Source: Kribbella catacumbae DSM 19601 (GTDB taxonomy: Bacteria; Actinomycetota; Actinomycetes; Propionibacteriales; Kribbellaceae). Taken from it: a stretch of 64,000 nt of DNA. Where the stretch lies: contig NZ_AQUZ01000009.1 of the NCBI RefSeq assembly GCF_000372465.1, positions 62,001 to 126,000 of the forward strand, read 5' to 3'. Under the pieces are notes generated by a model, which worked only from the letters and a program-made list of their open reading frames with translations, did no database searches and had not been told where the DNA came from. Positions 8,087 to 17,662 of this stretch are shown here, one piece after another; the first letter of the stretch is position 1; each line of letters starts with the position of its first letter. The translations under genes were made by a program, and so were the position numbers.

Positions 8087-9028
8087 ATGACGAGTTCACG
8101 AGGAGGTGCGGCCCTTCTGGGCGCCGCGCTCTTGACCGGCAGCATGGTGGCGGGTCCGGCGAACGCCACCACCAACGCACCGACCAGCACCGCGAATGCC
8201 AAGGCGAGTTGCCAGCAGCGAGTCGGGGAGGTGGAGCGGAATGGATGGGTGGCCGGCTTCACGGTCAATGCCATTCCGCCGACCCGCACGGCTGGGACAG
8301 AAGTGCCCCGCGTCTACCCCCAGGGGTTCGTGAGGCTCAGCGGATCCTTCACCTCCGTGCCGACGGTCACCCAGACCGTCGAAAACGATGGCTATCTGGT
8401 GCTCGACTCGACGATGTACCACAGCCGCTGGACTCTCGGCTCGGATGGAAAGCTCGTTCCTGACTCGCTGGTGTTGTCGCCTGTCGGTGGCGGCTGGGAC
8501 TACAACGCCTTCGTGAACTCGGAGTACGCCGTGCCCGGCAGCACGAAGGTCCGGCTGACGCACTACGGCCTGAGCAGGGAAGGCACGCTCTACCGCTGGA
8601 CGATCCGGAACGGCATCTGGATGGACAGGAAGGCCGCCATAGGGTTCGCGGCGGTCAAGACGATGACATTGATCAGCCAGACGGCGACGTACGACACCTT
8701 CCTGGCGATCACCCGTGGCGGGGCGCTCTACACGATCCGCGTGCCGCTGACGTCACCGCTAAAGCCGGTGGTGAAGAAGGTCCGTGCCTCCACCTGGCAG
8801 GGATTCGAGCAGTTGATCGCCACCCGCTGCGGTAAAGCCGGCACGTTGCTGCTCGCCATCGACAACGACCTCCAGGTGGCCTACCTGTACGCCATCGGCC
8901 ACGCGAACGGGCCGTCGACCGTGATTCAGGGCCTCGGCAAGGTCACCGGCGGAGAGTTCGACGCACGGTCGGTCTACCACCGGACCACCTCGGACCCGGG
9001 CGTGGACCCGCCACTGTACGGCGAGTAA
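8087..9028 (+). CDS. Secreted protein, tachylectin-like repeats possible
   Basis: A 313-residue exported protein with a Sec signal peptide (MTSSRGGAALLGAALLTGSM, cleavage probably after residue 27, at ANA). The mature part has repeated short strands with aromatic and glycine residues (DGYLVLDSTMYHSRWTL, GTLYRWTIRNG, GALYTIRVPL), resembling the blades of a tachylectin-type beta-propeller. No catalytic motif is visible. It is followed at once by a strong terminator, so it is probably a single-gene unit. Confidence 0.75.
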   Translation: MTSSRGGAALLGAALLTGSMVAGPANATTNAPTSTANAKASCQQRVGEVERNGWVAGFTVNAIPPTRTAGTEVPRVYPQGFVRLSGSFTSVPTVTQTVENDGYLVLDSTMYHSRWTLGSDGKLVPDSLVLSPVGGGWDYNAFVNSEYAVPGSTKVRLTHYGLSREGTLYRWTIRNGIWMDRKAAIGFAAVKTMTLISQTATYDTFLAITRGGALYTIRVPLTSPLKPVVKKVRASTWQGFEQLIATRCGKAGTLLLAIDNDLQVAYLYAIGHANGPSTVIQGLGKVTGGEFDARSVYHRTTSDPGVDPPLYGE

Positions 9029-9037
9029 ACGGCTTGC

Positions 9038-9075
9038 GACGGCACCCTTTCCACCACTGTGGAAAGGGTGCCGTC
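9038..9075. terminator. Intrinsic terminator hairpin
   Basis: Perfect 17-bp arms at 9038-9054 and 9059-9075 (GACGGCACCC... and its complement) enclose a 4-base loop, starting 9 bp after the secreted-protein stop. There is no long U tract, as is common in actinobacteria. Confidence 0.8.
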
Positions 9076-9108
9076 GTGCGTCCCTGGTGACCTAATCTCG
9101 GTGAGGGG

Positions 9109-9156
9109 TTGACGGTGCGCGCGGCGCAGGTCTAGCGTCCGGGAAATCGATTACTC
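9109..9156 (+). promoter_or_regulatory. Promoter and LacI operator of the ABC operon
   Basis: TTGACG (9109-9114) and TAGCGT (9133-9138) are separated by 18 bp. GGGAAATCGATTACTC (9141-9156) follows directly, over the likely transcription start. It matches the palindrome GGGTAATGGATTACCC in front of the LacI gene at 13 of 16 positions, so it is the likely repressor site. Confidence 0.65.
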
Positions 9157-9175
9157 ACCCGATCGCGGAGGTGTC

Positions 9176-10728
<1,553 letters not shown>

Positions 10729-10732
<4 letters not shown>

Positions 10733-11763
10733 CGGACGTGCAGGACAAGGCTGTGTCAGCGCCGACGGCGGTCGCGGAGAAGTCGGGCGGTGTGGTGGCG
10801 ACGCTCTTCCGGTTCCAAAGTGTTTTTGGATTGCTTGCCGTGTTCATCGCGGCGATCATCTTCTCGCCGCGACGGGACGGCGAGATCCTGTTCGTCAGCG
10901 CCGACAACCTCGCCAACGTCGTTCGGGCGGTGTCCGAGATCGGCATCATCGCGGTCGGTATGACGTTCGTGATCCTGATCGGCGGCATCGACCTGTCCGT
11001 CGGCGCCGTACTCGGCCTGGCGGCGGTCGGCTCGGCCGTGCTGATGGTCGAGAGCGACTGGGGTTTCCTGCCGTCCGTCGTTCTGGTACTAGCGATCGGA
11101 CTCGTCTTCGGTGCCCTGCAGGGGATGGCGACCGCGATGATCGGCATCCAGTCGTTCATCGTCACGCTTGCCGGCTTACAGATAGCCCGCGGCCTGGCCA
11201 GAATCTGGTCCGACGGCCAAGGCGTGGCGATTGCCTACGGCAACGGTCCGAACGAGGCGCCCAACTCGTTCGCGATCCTCGGCGAACGGACCTTCGGCGG
11301 ACTCGTCCCGATCCCGGTACTGATCTTCGCGGTGGTCGCGATCGCCGCCGTCGTCTTCCTCCGGGTCAGCGCGTTCTCCCGGCATCTGTACGCGGTCGGC
11401 GGCAACGAGAAGGCCGCCCGGCTGTCCGGCGTACCGGTGATCCGGGTGAAGATCGCCGTCTTCGCGATCTGCGGGCTGCTCGCCGCGCTGGCCGGCATCG
11501 TGCATGCCGTCCAGCTCAACCAGGGCAGCCCGAACGACGGAATCGGCTACGAGCTCGACGCGATCGCCGCCGTGGTGATCGGCGGCACCAGCCTGGCCGG
11601 CGGCCGCGGCTCCGTCGCCGGAACGGTGGCCGGCGCGCTGCTGCTCGGAGTACTGAACAACATCCTTGCCCTGAACAACATCGAATCGAACATCCAGCTG
11701 CTGATCAAGGGACTCGTGATCGTCGCCGCGGCCGCGCTGCAACGACTCCGTCCCGCTTCCTGA
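10729..11763 (+). CDS. Sugar ABC transporter permease
   Basis: A 344-residue RbsC/YtfT-type membrane subunit with about ten hydrophobic segments. Family marks are the conserved EIGIIAVGMTFVILIGGIDL and SVGAVLGL, QSFIVTLAGLQIARG, the cytoplasmic loop YAVGGNEKAARLSGV that contacts the ATPase, and GGTSLAGGRGSVAGT. ATG overlaps the ATPase stop. It forms the channel for the substrate delivered by the lipoprotein encoded next. Confidence 0.95.
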
Positions 11764-11773
11764 AAGGCTCGTC

Positions 11774-12781
11774 ATGCGAAATCTCAAGGCACCCCTGGCC
11801 ACCGCGGCCGTTGCAGCGCTGGTCCTGGCCGGCTGTGGGACCACCAGTGAACGGACTTCCGACCAGCCACAGGCCGGCAACTCCAAGGAGTGCAAGGGGG
11901 CCGACGGCAAGTACACGATCGGGATGAGTCAGGCGAACGTCGCCGAGCCGTATCGGCAACGGATGGACGACGACATCAAGGCGGCGGCCAAGGAGGTGTC
12001 GCAGTTCGAGGTGAAGTTCGCCGATGCCGCGCAGGACAACGCCAAGCAGGTCGCGGACGTGGAGAACTACATCACCCAGCAGATCGACCTGCTGATCATC
12101 AGCCCGAACGAGGCCAAGCCGCTGACCGCGGTGGTGAAGAAGGCCTTCGACAAGGGCATCCCGGTGCTCGTGCTGGACCGCAAGGTCGAGGGTGACGCGT
12201 ACACCGGCTTCATCGGCGGCGACAACGTTGAGATCGGCACCGAGGCGGGCAAGTACGTCGCGGAGAAGCTGCTGCCGCAGGGTGGCAACGTGGTGGAGTT
12301 GAAGGGCCTGGCCGGCGCGACGCCCCAGGCCGAGCGGCACCAGGGCTTCATCGACGCGATCAAGGCGAACCCGAAGCTCAAGATCGTCGCCGACGCCAGC
12401 GGCGACTGGCTGCGGGAGAAGGGCCAGGCGCAGATGGACGCGCTGCTGAAGGCGAACCCGAAGATCGATCTCGTCTACGCCCACAACGACCCGATGGCCG
12501 AAGGCGCCTACCTGGCCGCGAAGGCGGTCGGTCGCGAGAAGGAGATGAAGTTCATCGGCATCGACGCGTTGCCGATCCCGTCGGGCGGCATCAAGGCAGT
12601 GGAACAAGGCCGCCTCAGCGCCACCTTCACCTACCCGACCAACGGCAAGGAAGCCATCGCCGCCGCCAAGAAGATCCTGGTCGACTGCGGCACCATCGAG
12701 AAGACCCAGACCCTGAAGACCCGCCTGATCGACAAGGAAAACGCCGCCAGCATCTACGCCGAGGAGAACCCCACCGGCTGA
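11774..12781 (+). CDS. Sugar-binding lipoprotein of ABC transporter
   Basis: A 335-residue periplasmic-binding-protein type I lipoprotein. The signal peptide ends in the lipobox LVLAGC near residue 20. The body matches the YtfQ/RbsB group: YTIGMSQANVAEPYRQRMDD, LLIISPNEAKPLTAV, IPVLVLDRKVEGD, LVYAHNDPMAEGAYLAAK and FIGIDALP. The EPYR and LDRK features resemble YtfQ, which binds galactofuranose, but an exact sugar cannot be assigned. It follows the permease by 10 bp and closes the operon. Confidence 0.92.
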   Translation: MRNLKAPLATAAVAALVLAGCGTTSERTSDQPQAGNSKECKGADGKYTIGMSQANVAEPYRQRMDDDIKAAAKEVSQFEVKFADAAQDNAKQVADVENYITQQIDLLIISPNEAKPLTAVVKKAFDKGIPVLVLDRKVEGDAYTGFIGGDNVEIGTEAGKYVAEKLLPQGGNVVELKGLAGATPQAERHQGFIDAIKANPKLKIVADASGDWLREKGQAQMDALLKANPKIDLVYAHNDPMAEGAYLAAKAVGREKEMKFIGIDALPIPSGGIKAVEQGRLSATFTYPTNGKEAIAAAKKILVDCGTIEKTQTLKTRLIDKENAASIYAEENPTG

Positions 12782-13100
12782 CCCGCCCACGCGCTAACCC
12801 CACCCACGCTGCTCCCCACCCCCCAGCTACTGGGCTCCTCCGTCGCCCCTCCGCTGCCTTGGCCAAAGGCGGAGGGGCTGGCTGGATGTGATGACAGGTC
12901 GGCGAGCCGTGGCTGACGTCGTGTCAAACGCATCCCAGCTGATTTCTGAGAGTGAACGCGCCGAACGACCCCTTGAGGCCGGCCGTGGCTGTAGGCGTCT
13001 TCTGCGTGACCTGCTCCAGGGCAAGGCAGCGGAGGGGCGAGTGAGGAGCCCAGGAGTTGGGGGGTGGGGAGCGGCGACGTAGGAGTCGGGTGGGTGGGGT
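12782..13100. other. 319-bp convergent intergenic region
   Basis: No gene seen between the converging binding-protein and LacI genes. Most of it is the 260-bp inverted-repeat element at 12812-13071. A 64-codon reading frame inside it lacks a ribosome site and mostly crosses the repeat arm. Confidence 0.6.
12812..13071. repeat. Long inverted repeat (53-bp arms)
   Basis: The arms at 12812-12864 and 13019-13071 are inverted copies with 48 of 53 positions matching, beginning CTCCCCACCCCCCA. They enclose about 154 bp. The position between convergent genes fits a two-way terminator, but the arms are far longer than needed, so a small mobile element is also possible. Confidence 0.75.
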
Positions 13101-14093
13101 TTACCGTTGGGAGCTGCCTCGTTTGATCAGGCGGGCGCCGAGGGTGGTGGCTGTCGGTGGCCGGGTGTTGTCCGCGATCCTTGCCAATAGCAACCTTGCG
13201 GCGACGGTACCGATCTCGTACGCCGGTTGTGCCACGACCGTCAGCGGCGGGTCCACCAGCGCGGCCCACGGCGCGTCATCGAAGGCGACCAGGCCGACCG
13301 CTTTGCCCGGCCGGATCCCGTGCTCCTGTAACGCCTGAAGCACACCTACCGCCATCGCGCTGTTCGCCACCAGTAGTGCATCCGGCGGCTCTGGCTGGTC
13401 GAGCAAGTCCTGGGCCGCCCGATGCGCCCCCGCCGCCTTGTACTCAGTACGCCGTACCAGCTTCGTCGTACTCCGTCGGCGGGCCGCCTTCAGCGCGTCG
13501 CGGTACCCGGCGAGCCTGTCGTCCGCAGTACGGACTCCTGATGGGCCGGTGATACACCCGATCCGTTGATAGCCCTGGTCTATCAAGTGCGCGGTCGCTT
13601 GCCTGGCGGCGAGTCTGGTGTCGACGAGCACGACATCACTCTCCTGCCCCGGCAGCGGTCGATCGACCGCCACGAAGGCCGTTCCGCGCTTCGTCAGCTT
13701 CTCGACGCTGGTCGTCGTACCGGTGGGGGACAGGATGACGCCGGCCACCCGCTCCTGGATCGCGATGTCGATGTAGCGGTTCTCCTTGTCGGCGTTCTCG
13801 TCGGAGTTGCAGAGCACGACCGAGTAGCCGACCTCGTGCGCGACATCCTCGACACCGCGCGCGATCGCCGTGAAGAAAGGGTTCTCGACGTCGGAGATGA
13901 TCAGCGCGATGACGGCGGCCTCCTGACGGCGCAGGTTCCGGGCCGGTCCGTTGGGCTGGTAGCCGAGCTCCTCGGCGGCCTTCCGGACCCGCGCGACCAG
14001 GTCCGGATCGACCGTGGACTTGCCATTCAGCGCCCGCGACACGGTCGCCGTCGACACCCCGGCCCGGTCCGCCACATCGCTGATCGTCGGCAT
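13101..14093 (-). CDS. LacI-family transcriptional regulator
   Basis: A 330-residue repressor. The N-terminal helix-turn-helix is classical (TISDVADRAGVSTATVSRAL, then NGKSTVDPDLVARVRKAAEELGY), followed by a sugar-binding periplasmic-protein fold with VENPFFTAIARGVEDVA, GVILSPTGT, GYQRIGCITGP and VGLVAFDDAPWAAL. ATG lies after AAGGGAGGA. It converges on the sugar ABC operon. Near-identical palindromes occur before both the regulator and the operon, so it most likely represses both and is relieved by the imported sugar. Confidence 0.93.
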   Translation of the reverse strand: MPTISDVADRAGVSTATVSRALNGKSTVDPDLVARVRKAAEELGYQPNGPARNLRRQEAAVIALIISDVENPFFTAIARGVEDVAHEVGYSVVLCNSDENADKENRYIDIAIQERVAGVILSPTGTTTSVEKLTKRGTAFVAVDRPLPGQESDVVLVDTRLAARQATAHLIDQGYQRIGCITGPSGVRTADDRLAGYRDALKAARRRSTTKLVRRTEYKAAGAHRAAQDLLDQPEPPDALLVANSAMAVGVLQALQEHGIRPGKAVGLVAFDDAPWAALVDPPLTVVAQPAYEIGTVAARLLLARIADNTRPPTATTLGARLIKRGSSQR

Positions 14094-14127
14094 CGTCCTC
14101 CCTTCACTGACCGAACCCTAACCTTCC

Positions 14128-14143
14128 GGGTAATGGATTACCC
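14128..14143. promoter_or_regulatory. LacI autoregulatory operator
   Basis: GGGTAATGGATTACCC is a palindrome with perfect 7-bp arms around GG, 35 bp upstream of the LacI start. A 13/16 match stands at 9141-9156 before the ABC operon. Confidence 0.7.
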
Positions 14144-14211
14144 AGCTTCTCGCCGTGCACTTTAAGAACACAACCTCCAGGTATGACCAGTGACATGAGA
14201 GGATCACCCGC

Positions 14212-15648
14212 GTGACTGCCTTGCCGAGCGTTTCCTACTCCATCACCGTTCGCCTCGAGGTCCCCGCGGGTGGCTCGACGGTGAGCAAACTGACCACCGC
14301 GGTCGAGCACGCCGGCGGTCTCGTCACCGCGCTCGACGTGACCGCCTCCGGCCACGAGCGCCTGCGGATCGACGTGACGTGTGCCGCCGCCGACACCGAG
14401 CACGCCGGCCGGCTGGTCGAGGCGATGCGCGCCGTACCGGGCGTCGAGATCGGCCGGGTCTCCGACCGGACCTTCCTGATGCACCTCGGCGGCAAGATCT
14501 CGATGGAGGCCAAGCACCCGATCCGCAACCGTGACGACCTCTCGATGATCTACACCCCGGGTGTCGCGCGGGTCTGCCTGGCGATCGCGGCCAACCCCGA
14601 CGACGCCCGCCGGCTGACGATCAAGCGCAACAGCGTCGCTGTGGTCACTGACGGTTCCGCCGTCCTGGGGCTGGGCAACATCGGCCCGAAGGCCGCGTTG
14701 CCGGTGATGGAGGGCAAGGCCGCGCTGTTCAAGCGCTTCGCCGGCATCGACGCCTGGCCGCTGTGCCTGGACACCCAGGACACCGACGAGATCATCGCGG
14801 TGGTCAAGGCGATCGCGCCGGGCTTCGCCGGGATCAACCTGGAGGACATCTCCGCGCCGCGCTGCTTCGAGATCGAGGCCCGGCTGCGCGAGGAGCTCGA
14901 CATCCCGGTCTTCCACGACGACCAGCACGGTACTGCGGTCGTCGTGCTGGCCGCGTTGTTCAACGCGTTGCGCGTGGTCGGCAAGGACATCAGCGAAGTA
15001 CGCATCGTGCTGTCCGGCGCGGGCGCGGCCGGTACGGCGATCCTCAAGCTGCTGATCGAGGCCGGCGTGCGGGACACGATCGTCGCCGATATCGCCGGGG
15101 TCATCCACACCGAGCGCGACGGACTGTCGCCGGAGCTGCGCTGGATCGCGGAGAACACCAACGCCGCGGAGTACAGCGGAGACCTGAAGGGCGCGCTGGC
15201 CGGTGCCGACGTGTTCATCGGCGTCTCGGCGCCGAACATCCTGAACGGCGACGACATCGCGACGATGAACAAGGACGCGATCGTCTTCGCGCTGGCCAAC
15301 CCGGACCCGGAGGTCGACCCGGCGGCGGCGCACGAGCACGCGGCCGTGGTCGCGACCGGCCGCAGCGACTTCCCGAACCAGATCAACAACGTGCTGGTCT
15401 TCCCGGGCGTCTTCCGCGGTCTGCTCGACGCGCAGTCGTCGAAGGTGTCGATCCAGATGGAGCTGGCGGCCGCGAAGGCGCTGGCCGGGGTGGTCACCGA
15501 CGACGAGCTGAACGCCGACTACATCGTGCCGAGCGTCTTCCACCCGGAGGTGCATACACGGGTCGCGCACGCCGTCCGCGACGCCGCCGGTGGCAAGGCG
15601 CCGGCCGCGGAGCACTTCCCGGACGACTCACCGGCGCTCGGAGTTTGA
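14212..15648 (+). CDS. NAD(P)-dependent malic enzyme with N-terminal ACT-like domain
   Basis: A 478-residue enzyme that oxidatively decarboxylates malate to pyruvate. Residues 8-85 form an ACT-like sensor (SYSITVRLEVPAGGSTVSKL). The catalytic part follows: SMIYTPGVARVC with the active-site Tyr, VTDGSAVLGLGNIGP, NLEDISAPRCFEIE with metal-binding acids, FHDDQHGTAVV, and the nucleotide loop LSGAGAAGTAI. This is the short bacterial form. The GTG start lies after AGAGGATC. Cofactor preference is not decided here. It is divergent from the LacI gene. Confidence 0.93.
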   Translation: MTALPSVSYSITVRLEVPAGGSTVSKLTTAVEHAGGLVTALDVTASGHERLRIDVTCAAADTEHAGRLVEAMRAVPGVEIGRVSDRTFLMHLGGKISMEAKHPIRNRDDLSMIYTPGVARVCLAIAANPDDARRLTIKRNSVAVVTDGSAVLGLGNIGPKAALPVMEGKAALFKRFAGIDAWPLCLDTQDTDEIIAVVKAIAPGFAGINLEDISAPRCFEIEARLREELDIPVFHDDQHGTAVVVLAALFNALRVVGKDISEVRIVLSGAGAAGTAILKLLIEAGVRDTIVADIAGVIHTERDGLSPELRWIAENTNAAEYSGDLKGALAGADVFIGVSAPNILNGDDIATMNKDAIVFALANPDPEVDPAAAHEHAAVVATGRSDFPNQINNVLVFPGVFRGLLDAQSSKVSIQMELAAAKALAGVVTDDELNADYIVPSVFHPEVHTRVAHAVRDAAGGKAPAAEHFPDDSPALGV

Positions 15649-15658
15649 GTCACCTGCT

Positions 15659-16057
15659 TTGATTGACTCCACTTTGAGTGAACCTGTCCTTCGTACGTCT
15701 CGTACTGCGTGGTTCTGGCGGGCTGCCTTCGCGGCGGCCTGCCTGATTCACCTGTACGGGGTGTACGCGCCGCGACAGGCCGGCTCCGACGTCCAGTTCC
15801 CGTACTCCGACAAGTTCGCGCACCTGCTGCTGTTCGGGGCAGTGGCCTACCTCGGCCTGCGCAGCGGCGTACGGGCTCGCTGGTTGTTGCCTGTGGTCGC
15901 CGCCAACGCTGTTGTCAGCGAGGTGGTCCAGTACTACTGGCTGCCGTTCCGCAGTGGCGACCCACTCGACTCGGTCGCCGACCTGTGCGGGGTGGCGCTG
16001 GGCGCCTGGCTCGGGTTCCGCGCGCTCCGTGCCCAAAAGTTGCCGAGCACGACATGA
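15659..16057 (+). CDS. VanZ-like membrane protein
   Basis: A small protein of about 132 residues with three or four hydrophobic segments. It has the VanZ-type marks: DKFAHLLLFGAVAYLGL (a buried K-x-x-H), SEVVQYYWLPFRSGDPLDSVADLCGVALGAWLG. Function in this family is poorly known; some members affect glycopeptide resistance. The start is uncertain. A TTG at 15659 is used, another TTG at 15674 is possible, and the first in-frame ATG at 15590 would overlap the malic enzyme by 59 bp. It is followed 7 bp later by the YqgE gene. Confidence 0.7.
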   Translation: MIDSTLSEPVLRTSRTAWFWRAAFAAACLIHLYGVYAPRQAGSDVQFPYSDKFAHLLLFGAVAYLGLRSGVRARWLLPVVAANAVVSEVVQYYWLPFRSGDPLDSVADLCGVALGAWLGFRALRAQKLPSTT

Positions 16058-16064
16058 TGGGTGC

Positions 16065-16622
16065 ATGACGGCCACGACCCTGACCGGCTCGCTGCTGGTG
16101 GCGACCCCGCTGCTCGACGAGCCGCCCTTTCGGCGGTCGGTGATTCTGCTGCTGGATCATGACGACGACGGTGCGCTCGGGGTGGTCGTGAACCGCGCCG
16201 CCGACCTGGAGGTCGACCGGGTGCTGTCCGACTGGTCGACGACGGTGAGCGAGCCTGGGGTGCTCTTCATGGGCGGCCCGGTGGGGACGGACAGTGCTCT
16301 CGCGGTCGCCGAGGTGATCGAGTCGGCCGATCCGCCGGGCTGGCGCGGGTGCTTCGGGCGGATCGGGCTGATCGACCTCGACGTACCACCGGCGCTGCTG
16401 GAGGGCGCGATCCAGCGAATGCGCATCTTCGCCGGCTACGCAGGCTGGTCCAGCGGCCAACTGGAAGGCGAGATCACCGAGGGCGCCTGGTACGTCGTAC
16501 CGTCCGAACCCGACGACGTGTTCAGCCTCCAACCGGAAGGCCTCTGGCGTCGCGTCCTACGCCGCCAAGGCGACCAGATGGCCTACTTGGCGACCTACCC
16601 GGACGACCCCACCTACAACTGA
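16065..16622 (+). CDS. YqgE/AlgH-family protein (DUF179)
   Basis: A 185-residue protein starting MTATTLTGSLLVATPLLDEP, then FRRSVILLLDHDDDGALGVVVNR, VLFMGGPV and IFAGYAGWSSGQLEGEI, which are the conserved blocks of the YqgE/AlgH family. Its biochemical role is unknown; AlgH affects alginate regulation in Pseudomonas. CATGAT six bases before the ATG could be a -10 box giving a leaderless message. It converges with the DUF3039 gene. Confidence 0.92.
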   Translation: MTATTLTGSLLVATPLLDEPPFRRSVILLLDHDDDGALGVVVNRAADLEVDRVLSDWSTTVSEPGVLFMGGPVGTDSALAVAEVIESADPPGWRGCFGRIGLIDLDVPPALLEGAIQRMRIFAGYAGWSSGQLEGEITEGAWYVVPSEPDDVFSLQPEGLWRRVLRRQGDQMAYLATYPDDPTYN

Positions 16623-16629
16623 CTCCCGA

Positions 16630-16899
16630 CTACTCCTTGTTGTCGTCGCCGTCGTCGCCGGGGTTCAGGGACTCCCAGATCTCTTTGCATTCCGGGCAGA
16701 CCGGGAAGCGCTGGGGGTCGCGGCTCGGGACCCAGACCTTGCCGCACAGGGCGACGACCGGGGTGCCCATCACCATCGCCTCGGTGAGCTTGTCCTTCGG
16801 CACGTAGTGCGAGAACCGCTCATGATCGCCCTCGTCCAGCGACGGCTTGGTCCGCTCGTCGGTGACCGTCTCCGCGCCGGGGCTCAGCTGAGTACTCAT
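16630..16899 (-). CDS. DUF3039 zinc-ribbon-like protein
   Basis: An 89-residue actinobacterial protein with HYVPKDKLTEAMVMGTPVVALCGKVWVPSRDP and then VCPECKEIW. The spaced cysteines (CGK, CPEC) and an upstream histidine could bind zinc. The C-terminus is acidic (DDGDDNKE). The ATG at 16899 gives the family's usual length. The helicase gene nearby (17663) may be a functional neighbour. Function unknown. Confidence 0.85.
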   Translation of the reverse strand: MSTQLSPGAETVTDERTKPSLDEGDHERFSHYVPKDKLTEAMVMGTPVVALCGKVWVPSRDPQRFPVCPECKEIWESLNPGDDGDDNKE

Positions 16900-17041
16900 A
16901 GCCACGAGTGTAGGTCGACTCGGCCGCCAACTCCCGCACTTTCTCCACAGGGTGACCGGACTGGAATTGCCCTGTGGACAACCGGGGCAACCCGGGGCAG
17001 ATGACGGCACTTTGTAGGTATGACCATCACAAGGAGGCACC

Positions 17042-17611
17042 ATGGCAATCATGGAATCCGAACCGCAGTACTCGCCGCCCTGGCGACCGAGCGGCCCGCT
17101 GACCAGGGACGACCTCGACCGGATGCCCAATGACGGGCACCGCTACGAGCTCATCGACGGGGCGCTGATCATGACCCCGGCGCCATCGCGCCTGCACCAG
17201 CGCGTCGTCGCTTCTGTCTACCGACTGCTGTTCGCTGCCTGCTCCGATGAACTGGAGGTGCTCTTCGCCCCGTTCGACGTCGTCATCTCCGGGAATACCG
17301 TCCTCCAGCCTGACCTGTTGGTCGCCCGGCGCGAGGACTTCACCGAGCGCGATCTCCCGACGGCGCCGTTGCTTGCCGTCGAGGTGTTGGCGCCGAGCAC
17401 GCGCCGGATCGACGTGATGCTGAAATTCTCCCGGCTGGAGGCGGCCGGGTGTGCGTCTTACTGGGTGATCGATCCCGACACGCCGGAGTTGATCGCCTGG
17501 GAGATGCGGGACGGGGCATATGCGCAGGTGGCGAAGGCCACCGGTGACGAGGTGGCGCGGTTGACGGCGCCGTTCGCAGTGAGCGTGGTGCCTGCCGATC
17601 TGACCTTGTGA
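17042..17611 (+). CDS. Uma2-family putative restriction endonuclease-like protein
   Basis: A 189-residue protein with the Uma2 (DUF820) PD-(D/E)xK fold: DRMPNDGHRYELIDGALIMTP, HQRVV, PDLLVARREDF, AVEVLAPSTRRIDVMLKFSRLEAAG and YWVIDPD. The acidic pairs in QPDL and AVEV and the lysine in LKFS are the expected catalytic residues. These proteins are common in actinobacteria and cyanobacteria, and their real substrate is unknown. AAGGAGG sits at ideal distance before the ATG. It is alone between DUF3039 and the helicase. Confidence 0.9.
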   Translation: MAIMESEPQYSPPWRPSGPLTRDDLDRMPNDGHRYELIDGALIMTPAPSRLHQRVVASVYRLLFAACSDELEVLFAPFDVVISGNTVLQPDLLVARREDFTERDLPTAPLLAVEVLAPSTRRIDVMLKFSRLEAAGCASYWVIDPDTPELIAWEMRDGAYAQVAKATGDEVARLTAPFAVSVVPADLTL

Positions 17612-17662
17612 GGGATCTCGGGTAACGTTCCTGCACGGCCGACAGTCGACTATCGGGGGAGT

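Noticed and set aside
12888..13082. A 64-codon frame starting MMTGRRAVADVV inside the inverted-repeat element
   Set aside because: It has no ribosome site, its second half is the repeat arm, and it lies between convergent genes.
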